Below, piece by piece: positions 16,601 to 21,886 of a stretch of DNA of 21,886 nt. A model generated the notes under the pieces. It was not told the origin of the DNA and did no database searches. It saw only the letters and a program-made list of their open reading frames with translations. Position 1 is the stretch's first letter; each line of letters begins with the position of its first letter. Source of the DNA: an uncultured Clostridia bacterium (lineage in GTDB: Bacteria > Bacillota > Clostridia > Oscillospirales > Ruminococcaceae); contig CANQOJ010000012.1 of assembly GCA_947625455.1 (NCBI GenBank), positions 1-21,886 on the forward strand, given 5' to 3'. A program made the position numbers and the translations under genes.

Positions 16601-16699
16601 CTGATTACCGCAATTTTCCTTGTTGTGAGGATAAGAAAAAGGCGCAGAAGAAAGGCGCTTGAAATGGAAGAACTTGCTGAAAAATACAGTGACGAATAA
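13610..16699 (+). CDS. Membrane-anchored transcobalamin-like protein: DUF4430 plus alpha-toroid
   Basis: 1029 aa from a TTG start with AAGGAG 6 bp upstream. An earlier TTG at 13559 lies inside the terminator hairpin and would spoil the signal peptide. Order: signal peptide (cleavage near VSA), an Ig-like domain (about 30-120), DUF4430 (about 123-300, with GSGWMYSVNGSFPN), a serine-rich linker (about 363-434), an alpha-toroid (about 442-775, with ATEWHR at 523-528, GINGWIWGLIALD and NSMAGEQ), a helical, partly coiled-coil stalk, one transmembrane helix (about 984-1007) and a basic RKRRRRK tail. DUF4430 and the toroid are the two domains of intrinsic factor and transcobalamin, here in reverse order. 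The toroid is clearly paralogous to the one in the preceding gene. Likely job: bind cobalamin outside the membrane and deliver it to the ECF transporter. B12 binding itself is inferred. Confidence 0.87.
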   Translation: MIKKIIAVMLCIICLSGVFEFPVSAVSYPEIRTTLIDNTVQLGSKKTFDVWARNSANEKIKAVVKLNGDIVKPVWDDSEKSSYTLLFTKEGENIVTVSASSDGGKKKELTYHINYRKAKPGEEIGKAVWSVELFTIGCGFLVYPVEVPIYEGETAAEQLIRLLNDNGYVGYYNGTPKSAFYLGYIADGNSSAETYDNYSKSTSPKTPKNLDISPNIPKLLTPYLEETSTYFDTEDYSKNSKGYLGEFVFTNGSGWMYSVNGSFPNVGFADEYLSDGDVVRVQYTLAYGADIGGLGALGGVNAETENQPESGFYTVANKDELCIALCRARSAGKNVQQALSVMSTLNASQTDVDNAVKLLNNASSNPSASSSVASSSSASTSTVASSSSTSSKSSSVSSSSVTSSSSTVASSSTVASSNASSSNPASSSNSTAETVETEIVTTADKALSIAEGIITWKKKDVNSENELMNSAFLELAGSTAGDWYPIGLGRLGIEDNYSGYLAVIEDKIEERYKLPSKLSSAKATEWHRIALAVLAAGGDPTKIGNSEINLIADGTYDRGKTTSLGRQGINGWIWGLIALDSKRYEVPENAFNSRDDIITEIMCRQLSDGGFALSGNKADPDITAMAVQALSPYYNSEEHYSYTQKALKTEVTKTVREVIDEALECLSEMQLEGGDFESWGTQNVESTDQVLTALCCLGIDALNDDRFIKNGNTLLDGILRYQINDGGFTHSFTYDPENPTSTPNASNSMAGEQTLYTMAALWRQENGMRTLYDFRAEQSGELKQRITALESEISKLSENTSFETLQSLAEEYYSIPESERSYVNGFWKLYDLAVSKGVDMKKTAENMTAIESETTNTDNEKTEFTESDKRAVSALPEKLSTEQYVTVTALLYKLENSNDFEGKDEYLKKLNSAKAEISSVQAEIDSLNSDILSRLYPFESITVFDKTTVDEIYMRYETLSDYDKSKIERREDIVKTKTKIDNELRGIIIAVILSVILLITAIFLVVRIRKRRRRKALEMEELAEKYSDE
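14695..14910 (+). repeat. Low-complexity serine-rich linker DNA
   Basis: Degenerate tandem repeats of AGTTCAAGC and GTTGCGAGT-type units encode a linker of almost only Ser, with Ala, Val, Thr and Asn. It separates DUF4430 from the toroid in the membrane-anchored protein. Such tracts often vary in length between strains. Confidence 0.85.
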
Positions 16700-16708
16700 G
16701 GTGAAGAA

Positions 16709-17263
16709 ATGAAAAAGGATATTCTCGCTTTGTCGGTAATCATTCTTATTATCGCGGTAATCATTAACGGCACGAACATTCAGTCTGTTGACGAATACTA
16801 TCTTACGCATATTGACGACATAACCGAAAACAGCGAGACTGTGTTTATAAGCATACGGTGCGATACCATTCTTGACAATTTAGAAAACTTAGATGAAAGT
16901 CTGCGTTATGACGAATATGTGCCGAAAGACGGCGTTATTTTGCCGAGGACGGAGTATGTACTAAGAGAGGGCGATACGGTGTTTGACATTCTGGATAGGG
17001 CGGTAAGATACAACAGGATACAAATGGAATATCAAGGCTCCGACCAAAACAGTTTTGGAAGCGTTTATATCCGCGGTATAAACTATCTTTACGAGTTTTC
17101 CTGCGGCGAGCTTTCGGGGTGGATGTACAAAGTTGACGGAGAATATCCAAACTACGGCTGTTCTAAATACAAGCTGAAAGACGGTCAGGAAATAGAGTGG
17201 GTATACACCTGCGACCTTGGGAATGACGTTGGTGCAAAATGGCTTGGAGGACAAGGAAAGTGA
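16709..17263 (+). CDS. Small membrane-anchored DUF4430 protein
   Basis: 184 aa. An N-terminal hydrophobic helix (about 4-21) without a lipobox cysteine gives an uncleaved anchor or signal. The rest is an extracellular DUF4430 (about 46-182) with the hallmark LSGWMYKVDGEYPNYG followed by KDGQEIEWVYTCDLG. The same motif occurs in the preceding large protein (SGWMYSVNG). Family knowledge: this domain equals the C-terminal beta domain of animal cobalamin carriers, which closes over the ligand. The gene is 9 bp after the previous stop, with AAGGTG as ribosome binding site, and its stop overlaps the ecfT start (GTGA). It may be a cap or shuttle acting directly at the transporter. No toroid is present, so it could pair with one of the toroid proteins in trans. 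Confidence 0.85.
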   Translation: MKKDILALSVIILIIAVIINGTNIQSVDEYYLTHIDDITENSETVFISIRCDTILDNLENLDESLRYDEYVPKDGVILPRTEYVLREGDTVFDILDRAVRYNRIQMEYQGSDQNSFGSVYIRGINYLYEFSCGELSGWMYKVDGEYPNYGCSKYKLKDGQEIEWVYTCDLGNDVGAKWLGGQGK

Positions 17264-18120
17264 AAAATTACAATCCGTTTGTTTTGATGTTTTACTTTTT
17301 GGCTGTTGTTATTATATCGGCATTTTCCGAAAATCCCGTATTGCAGATAAGCGCGTTACTAGGCGGGATTTTGTTCTGCGCGATTGTAACCAAAAGCAGT
17401 GAAACTGCGGGGAATATCGGTTTTTATGTTCCCATGTTCTTTATCATAGCCGTAACAAATCCGCTGTTTTCCCATAACGGCGCAACGCCCTTGTTTTTCT
17501 TAAACGGAAATCCCGTGACCTTGGAAGCGTTTGTTTACGGCGGTGCAATAGCTGTCATGGCAATAGGCGTTATGCTGTGGTGCAAGTGTTACAGCGAGAT
17601 AATGACGACCGACAAATTTTTGTACATATTCGGAAAAACCGTGCCTAAACTCTCGCTTGTTTTGTCAATGGCGCTTAAGTTTATCCCCATGTACAAACAG
17701 CAAACCCGCAGAGTAAGCCGCGCGCAGAAAGCAATGGGCTTGTATTCCTCTAAAAGCGTTACGGACAAGATAAGAAGTCACGCGAGGGTTTTTATGGCTA
17801 TGGTATCATGGTCGCTTGAAAATTCGATTGAAACCTCCTCGTCAATGAAAGCGCGGGGCTACGGTCTTAAAGGCAGAACAAACTTCGCGCTGTTTAAATT
17901 CGGCGCAGATGATTTAATATTGCTTGCGGTAATCGTCATTCTGCTTGGCGTTACGGTTTTCGGGATAATAACGGGAGAAACACGGTTTTACTATTATCCG
18001 CGAATAAGCACGCTTAAATTTTCAGCCGCGTATATTGCTTTCGGCTTTTTTTCACTGCTGCCGTTTATAATTGAAGCAAAGGAGGCAATTAAGTGGAGAT
18101 ATTACGTGTCGAAAATCTGA
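17260..18120 (+). CDS. ecfT: ECF transporter transmembrane (T) component
   Basis: 286 aa from GTG 17260, which has GGAGG 9 bp upstream and overlaps the preceding stop. The alternative ATG at 17239 lies further inside the upstream gene and lacks a good site. It has N-terminal hydrophobic helices (VLMFYFLAVVIISAF and on), a cytoplasmic helical region and C-terminal helices (about 224-245 and 260-280). The coupling motif is ARG in MKARGYGLKGRTNF. The first coupling segment reads AQKAMGLYSS, a departure from the usual A-R-G. The T subunit transmits ATPase motion to the S component. Its 3' end overlaps the ATPase gene by 28 bp. A dedicated T, A, A', S set in one operon is a group I ECF arrangement. 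Confidence 0.92.
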   Translation: MKNYNPFVLMFYFLAVVIISAFSENPVLQISALLGGILFCAIVTKSSETAGNIGFYVPMFFIIAVTNPLFSHNGATPLFFLNGNPVTLEAFVYGGAIAVMAIGVMLWCKCYSEIMTTDKFLYIFGKTVPKLSLVLSMALKFIPMYKQQTRRVSRAQKAMGLYSSKSVTDKIRSHARVFMAMVSWSLENSIETSSSMKARGYGLKGRTNFALFKFGADDLILLAVIVILLGVTVFGIITGETRFYYYPRISTLKFSAAYIAFGFFSLLPFIIEAKEAIKWRYYVSKI

Positions 18121-19739
18121 CGTTTTATTATCCCAACGCCGAAAATCCCGCGGTTGACGGTATAACTTTGAGCGTAAACAGCGGGGAATTTATAGTAGTC
18201 TGCGGAGAATCGGGCTGCGGCAAGACAACGCTTTTAAAGCTTATGAAAAAGGAACTTTCGCCTGTCGGCAAAAAGTCGGGGAGCATATATTACAACGGCA
18301 TTTTGCAGGAAAATCTTGACCTTAAAACAAGCGCGTCAGAAATAGGCTATGTCATGCAAAATCCCGACAGTCAGACAGTGACGGATAAGGTATGGCATGA
18401 ATTGGCGTTCGGGCTTGAAAACCTCGGCGTTCCTTCGGATATAATACGCCGCAAAGTCGGCGATATGGCAAGTTATTTCGGAATACAAAACTGGTTTCGG
18501 AAAAACACAAGCGAACTTTCTGGCGGGCAGAAACAGCTTTTAAACCTCGCGTCGGTTATGGTCATGCAGCCGAAGATACTAATACTTGACGAACCGACAA
18601 GCAGGCTTGATCCGATAGCCTCGTCCGATTTTACCGCGACACTGCAAAAACTGAACCGCGAACTTGGACTTACGATAATTCTGGTTGAACATAATCTTGA
18701 AGAAGTTTTCGCTTTGGCTGACAAAGTTCTGCTTATGGACAAAGGCAAAGCGCTGTTCTTTGACCGACCTGAAAATATAGCCGACATCAAGACCGAACAC
18801 CCTTTATTGTTAGGACTTCCGAGCGCTGTCAGAATTTACAATGCGCTTGATATAAAAGACGATTGTCCGCTTACCGTCAGAGAGGGAAAGGATTTTCTTG
18901 AACGGCATTTCAAGCCGAAAGACGAGATTTTGCCCGAATATGTTCATAGCGAAACTATATCCGTTGAACTTAAAAACGTCTGGTTCAGATACGAAAAAGA
19001 CCTGCCCGACATTTTACGGGGAACATCTCTTAAAGTGTACAGCGGCGAGTTTTACTGCATTTTAGGCGGCAACGGCGCGGGAAAAACAACTGCGCTTAAC
19101 GTCATTTCTGGACTTGACAAAGCCTACCGCGGAAAGGTTTTAATAAACGGCAGGCAGATAAAGGAGTACAAGGGAAATTCGCTTTACCGACATCTTTTAG
19201 CTTTCCTCCCGCAAGATCCTCAGACGGTTTTCATAAAAGACAGTGTTAAAGGCGATTTAACCGAGATACTTGAAGCTATGGAGATACCTAAACGCATACG
19301 CGAAGAAAAAATTTCCGCTATTGCCGAAAAGACGGGCATTGTTCATCTGCTTAGTAAGCACCCGTATGACTTAAGCGGCGGTGAACAGCAAAAATGCGCG
19401 CTTGCGAAAATACTGCTTTCAGAGCCGAAGATTTTGCTCCTTGACGAGCCGACAAAAGGGCTTGACGCTTGTTATAAGCAGGTTTTAAAGGAGATATTGT
19501 CTAAATTAAAGCAGGAGGGTATTACTATCATCACCGTAACGCATGATTTGGAATTTGCCGCGGAAAATGCCGACAGATGCGCGCTGTTTTTTGACGGGGA
19601 GATATTGTCTGCGGACATTCCCGAAAAGTTCTTTTCCGAAAACAGCTTTTACACAACTCACGCAAACCGCATGGCGCGCGGACTTTGGAAATATGCCGTA
19701 ACCGTTGGTCAGGTTGTAATGAAAGCAAAGGAGAATTAA
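18093..19739 (+). CDS. ecfA: Fused double ECF ATPase (EcfA-EcfA' in one chain)
   Basis: 548 aa from GTG 18093 with AAAGGAGG upstream. There are two complete ABC nucleotide-binding domains. The first has Walker A GESGCGKTT (about 38-46), Q-loop MQNPDSQ, signature LSGGQKQ, Walker B ILILDEPTSRLDP and switch His in VEHN. The second has Walker A GGNGAGKTT (about residue 325-333), Q-loop PQDPQ, signature LSGGEQQ, Walker B ILLLDEPTKGLD and His in VTHD. The domains are joined by an approximately 45-residue linker. All catalytic residues are present in both halves. Most ECF systems use two separate genes; the fused form is known in dedicated cassettes. It powers the EcfT/S complex, and its substrate is inferred from the riboswitch and S component. 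Confidence 0.94.
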   Translation: MEILRVENLTFYYPNAENPAVDGITLSVNSGEFIVVCGESGCGKTTLLKLMKKELSPVGKKSGSIYYNGILQENLDLKTSASEIGYVMQNPDSQTVTDKVWHELAFGLENLGVPSDIIRRKVGDMASYFGIQNWFRKNTSELSGGQKQLLNLASVMVMQPKILILDEPTSRLDPIASSDFTATLQKLNRELGLTIILVEHNLEEVFALADKVLLMDKGKALFFDRPENIADIKTEHPLLLGLPSAVRIYNALDIKDDCPLTVREGKDFLERHFKPKDEILPEYVHSETISVELKNVWFRYEKDLPDILRGTSLKVYSGEFYCILGGNGAGKTTALNVISGLDKAYRGKVLINGRQIKEYKGNSLYRHLLAFLPQDPQTVFIKDSVKGDLTEILEAMEIPKRIREEKISAIAEKTGIVHLLSKHPYDLSGGEQQKCALAKILLSEPKILLLDEPTKGLDACYKQVLKEILSKLKQEGITIITVTHDLEFAAENADRCALFFDGEILSADIPEKFFSENSFYTTHANRMARGLWKYAVTVGQVVMKAKEN

Positions 19740-19740
19740 G

Positions 19741-20415
19741 TTGAAAAAACGGCTGTCGTATTTCATCATATTCCCGATTATCCCCGCTGTGGTCATAGCA
19801 GGCGCGGTTTTGTTCAGCGAAAAAATGTACGCATGGATTTCATTATGCGTAGTTTTTCTGTCATGTATTCCGTTTTTCCTTGCCTTTGAAAAGCGGGAAA
19901 CAAGCGTAAGAAGACTTGTGCTGATTGCGGCAATGACAGCGTTGTCGGTCATAGGCAGGATAATTTTCACGCCTTTGCCGGGATTTAAGCCCGTGACAGC
20001 ATTCGTAGTTTTGACCGCAATGTATTTCGGACCGCAGGCGGGATTTATGACAGGCGCGTTGTCTGCGGTTATCTCAAACTTCTATTTCGGTCAAGGTCCC
20101 TGGACGCCGTTTCAGATGTTCAGTTGGGGGATTATAGGATTTATCGCGGGATTACTCAGCGGACAACTGAAGAAAAACAAGGTTATATTATGCATATACG
20201 CGGTATTTTCGGGCGTTATGTATTCAATGCTTATGGACATATGGACAGTGCTATGGGCAGACGGTTATTTCAATATTTCAAGGTATCTTATGGCAGTCGT
20301 TTCGGCAGTTCAGTTCACGATAATTTACGCCGTATCCAACGTTGTTTTTCTCCTTTTGTTTTCAAAGCCCATAGGCAAAATGCTTGACAGGATAAAAGAA
20401 AAATATAACCTGTAG
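19741..20415 (+). CDS. cbrT: ECF transporter S component, CbrT-like (predicted cobalamin)
   Basis: 224 aa, starting at TTG 19741 with AAGGAG 7 bp upstream and 1 bp after the ATPase stop. It is very hydrophobic, with about six or seven membrane helices, and contains the string FKPVTAFVVLTAMYFGPQ, then SNFYFGQGPWTPFQMFSW, which I associate with the CbrT family of S components. Members of that family were predicted to carry cobalamin from B12-riboswitch context, and one from Lactobacillus delbrueckii was shown to import it. It lacks the usual short size of S components by about 40 residues, because an extra N-terminal hairpin of two helices precedes the core. The B12 riboswitch at the operon head and the DUF4430 proteins agree with a corrinoid substrate. 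Confidence 0.85.
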   Translation: MKKRLSYFIIFPIIPAVVIAGAVLFSEKMYAWISLCVVFLSCIPFFLAFEKRETSVRRLVLIAAMTALSVIGRIIFTPLPGFKPVTAFVVLTAMYFGPQAGFMTGALSAVISNFYFGQGPWTPFQMFSWGIIGFIAGLLSGQLKKNKVILCIYAVFSGVMYSMLMDIWTVLWADGYFNISRYLMAVVSAVQFTIIYAVSNVVFLLLFSKPIGKMLDRIKEKYNL

Positions 20416-20437
20416 ACGGTGGTATAAAGTGGAAAAT

Positions 20438-20511
20438 GGACGCATTATCCAACGCTCCGCAGATTTGATTAGATTGTTAGAGCGTACAAAACCGGTAGGT
20501 GTTGCACGCTC
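20438..20511 (+). terminator. Repeat fragment and weak hairpin after the B12 operon
   Basis: GGACGCATTATCC (20438-20450) is the inverse of 397-409, so it is another fragment of the intergenic repeat. Downstream, GAGCGT-A-CAAAACC pairs with GGTGTTG-C-ACGCTC (20480-20511), a long stem with two mismatches and loop GGTA. No T run follows, so its role as the operon terminator is uncertain. Confidence 0.35.
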
Positions 20512-20542
20512 CGTATTGTAGAAAAACAACTCCAGACAGCGC

Positions 20543-20729
20543 CCCCGCTCCGAGGCGGCGAAACCACTGCTGACGCAGTGAGCCTGCTTCTTCCAAAGGC
20601 TAGGAGTTTCTAATGGGGAAAAACTTGCGCAAATATTATGAAGTTCATATTGAAAGCAAATCTTGTGCCAACCGCCTTTGGAAGAAGCAGACTAAGGCAT
20701 TAGCCTTGTTTCGCCGCCTCGGAGCGGGG
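20543..20729. repeat. Four-arm inverted-repeat element (right copy)
   Basis: Seen directly: a perfect 22-bp outer inverted repeat (20543-20564 with 20708-20729) and a perfect 17-bp inner one (20584-20600 with 20674-20690). Between them are a left hairpin CACTGC-TGAC-GCAGTG (20565-20580) and a right hairpin AAGGC-ATTA-GCCTT (20694-20707). Outer stem, two side hairpins and inner stem make a four-way junction, with a 73-nt AT-rich terminal loop (20601-20673). The flanks add further complementarity (AGAAAAAC near 20520 and GTTTTTCT near 20750). No ORF of note is inside. Either a MITE-like element or a structured RNA. Confidence 0.75.
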
Positions 20730-20779
20730 ATGGTTTTGGAGGAAAAGTAGTTTTTCTCCGCAGCTTTAGGTGTACTTTA

Positions 20780-20820
20780 TCTAAAAACAAGAGCGTAAAC
20801 CCATAACAGGTTTACGCTCT
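20780..20820 (-). terminator. Terminator of pnp
   Basis: A 12-bp perfect stem (20790-20801 with 20809-20820) with a 7-nt loop is followed on the minus strand by TTGTTTTTAG. It lies 81 bp downstream of the pnp stop. On the plus strand the trailing sequence AATAAATTT is weaker, so it serves the plus-strand operon less well. Confidence 0.75.
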
Positions 20821-20826
20821 AATAAA

Positions 20827-20898
20827 TTTAAAAACAATCTAAATAATCCGCGAAGCGGCACCTTAACTGTATACTGTCCCTTGTCCACTGTATACTGC
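20827..20898. repeat. Composite intergenic repeat, right copy
   Basis: The exact 32-bp block 20827-20858 (copy at 328-359) is followed by CCTTAACTG and the exact 17-bp block 20882-20898 (copy at 412-428). ACTGTATACTG occurs twice inside. It ends 3 bp from the pnp stop codon, so it occupies the same position relative to a minus-strand gene end as the left copy. Confidence 0.8.
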
Positions 20899-20901
20899 GC
20901 T

Positions 20902-21886
20902 TCAGCCGTTCTGCTGTTTCTTTTTGGCTTCAATATCAGCAAGCGCGTCTTTTCTCGAAAGATTTATTCTTCCCTGATTATCAATCTCCATAACCTTTAC
21001 GATTATCTCGTCGCCTACCGATACAACATCTTCAACCTTTTCAACACGGTGGTTTTCAAGCTTTGAGATGTGGACCATTCCGTCCTTGCCCGGTGCAATC
21101 TCAACAAACGCGCCGAAACTCATTATCTTAACGACCTTGCCCTTGTATATCGCGCCTATTTCGGGAGGATTTACGATAGTTGAAATCACCTGAACACAAG
21201 CGTTAGCCTTAGCCAAGTCAGCACCGCAGATAAATACGTTTCCGTCGTCGTCAATGTCAATCTTAACCTCAAAGTCAGCGCAAAGCTTCTGAATAACCTT
21301 GCCGCCCTTGCCGATAACTTCGCTGATCTTATCAACGGGAACTTTTGTCGTAAGCATCTTAGGCGCATACTTTCCGACAGTTTCGCGGGGCTTGTCAATT
21401 GCCTTAAGCATTACCTCGTCAAGTATATAGTCGCGCGCCTTGTGAGTTTTTTCAAATGCGTTCTTGATTATTTCGGGAGTAAGACCGTCGATCTTCAAGT
21501 CCATCTGAATTGCAGTGATACCCTCGTGAGTACCTGCAACCTTGAAGTCCATATCGCCGAAGAAGTCCTCAACGCCCTGAATGTCAACCATTGTCATCCA
21601 GCGATCGCCCTCGGTGATAAGTCCGCACGAAATTCCCGCAACAGGCTTTTTTATCGGAACGCCAGCGTCCATAAGCGCAAGCGTGGAACCGCATACGGAA
21701 CCCTGCGAGGTTGAACCGTTTGAAGAAAGAACTTCCGATACAAGCCTTATCGCATACGGAAACTCCTCAACTGACGGAATAACAGGCAATAACGCTCTTT
21801 CTGCAAGCGCGCCGTGACCTATCTCGCGTCTGCCCGGACCTCTTGAAGCCTTTGTTTCGCCGACAGAGTAAGACGGGAAGTTGTAG
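20902..21886 (-). CDS. pnp: Polynucleotide phosphorylase, C-terminal part (5' end outside window)
   Basis: 327 residues of PNPase are visible; the frame is open to the window edge (first full codon at 21885), so roughly the N-terminal half is missing. Present are the second RNase PH domain with RPGRREIGHGALAERAL, then FFGDMDFKVAGT holding the catalytic aspartates, the KH domain with its GKGG loop (VIGKGGKVIQKL), and the S1 domain (GKVVKIMSFGAFVEIAPGKDGMVHISKL). It ends KKKQQNG. The enzyme degrades RNA 3'-to-5' phosphorolytically, usually with RNase E/Y and helicase partners. A terminator follows at 20780-20820. A housekeeping gene here suggests the window is chromosomal. Confidence 0.97.
   Translation of the reverse strand, partial: YNFPSYSVGETKASRGPGRREIGHGALAERALLPVIPSVEEFPYAIRLVSEVLSSNGSTSQGSVCGSTLALMDAGVPIKKPVAGISCGLITEGDRWMTMVDIQGVEDFFGDMDFKVAGTHEGITAIQMDLKIDGLTPEIIKNAFEKTHKARDYILDEVMLKAIDKPRETVGKYAPKMLTTKVPVDKISEVIGKGGKVIQKLCADFEVKIDIDDDGNVFICGADLAKANACVQVISTIVNPPEIGAIYKGKVVKIMSFGAFVEIAPGKDGMVHISKLENHRVEKVEDVVSVGDEIIVKVMEIDNQGRINLSRKDALADIEAKKKQQNG

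Overview
The window looks like a chromosome segment of a low-to-mid GC Firmicute, most likely an anaerobic gut-type Clostridia member (Oscillospiraceae/Ruminococcus-like). The reasons are strong AGGAGG-type ribosome binding sites with ATG, GTG and TTG starts, rho-independent terminators, an xPxTG cell-wall sorting signal, an ECF-type vitamin transporter and a cobalamin riboswitch. No tool was run; taxonomy and family names come from reading the proteins.

Left part (about 380-8400, minus strand): a five-gene cluster read SWIM zinc-finger protein > HEAT-like helical-repeat protein > MoxR-family AAA+ ATPase > DUF5682 protein > VWA (MIDAS) protein. The content matches the enterobacterial yehLMPQ neighbourhood (YehL-type MoxR ATPase, DUF5682, VWA, SWIM), whose function is unknown. 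Spacings are 8-12 bp or a 4-bp ATGA overlap, except where a roughly 130-bp MITE-like repeat sits between the HEAT and MoxR genes. A good sigma-A promoter with an extended -10 lies upstream of the SWIM gene.

Middle and right part (about 8540-20415, plus strand): an independent, divergent promoter drives a cobalamin riboswitch with a clear P1 stem and B12 box. Then come a terminator, a second MITE-like repeat, a second terminator and a seven-gene run: a small homing-endonuclease-repeat-like basic protein, a giant xPxTG-anchored protein (GLUG repeats plus an alpha-toroid of the terpenoid-cyclase/transcobalamin fold), a membrane-anchored protein carrying DUF4430 plus the same toroid, a small membrane-anchored DUF4430 protein, EcfT, a fused double EcfA ATPase, and a CbrT-like S component. 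Toroid plus DUF4430 is the domain pair of animal intrinsic factor and transcobalamin. My main interpretation is that this is a Gram-positive B12 capture-and-import system: surface transcobalamin-like binders hand corrinoid to a dedicated ECF transporter, all under B12 repression.

Right end (20902-21886, minus strand): the 3' part of pnp (polynucleotide phosphorylase) with its terminator.

Intergenic DNA is rich in structured repeats. Two MITE-like elements share four sequence blocks, but the two central blocks are in swapped order. Two large multi-arm inverted-repeat elements (80-217 and 20543-20729) are each followed by a hairpin, a shared exact 32-bp repeat and a shared 17-bp repeat, ending at the 3' end of a minus-strand gene. 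At the left copy the repeat supplies the last 15 or so codons of the VWA gene. The three gene-free stretches over 300 bp (1-380, 8401-9127, 20416-20901) are accounted for by these repeats, the promoters, the riboswitch and the terminators.
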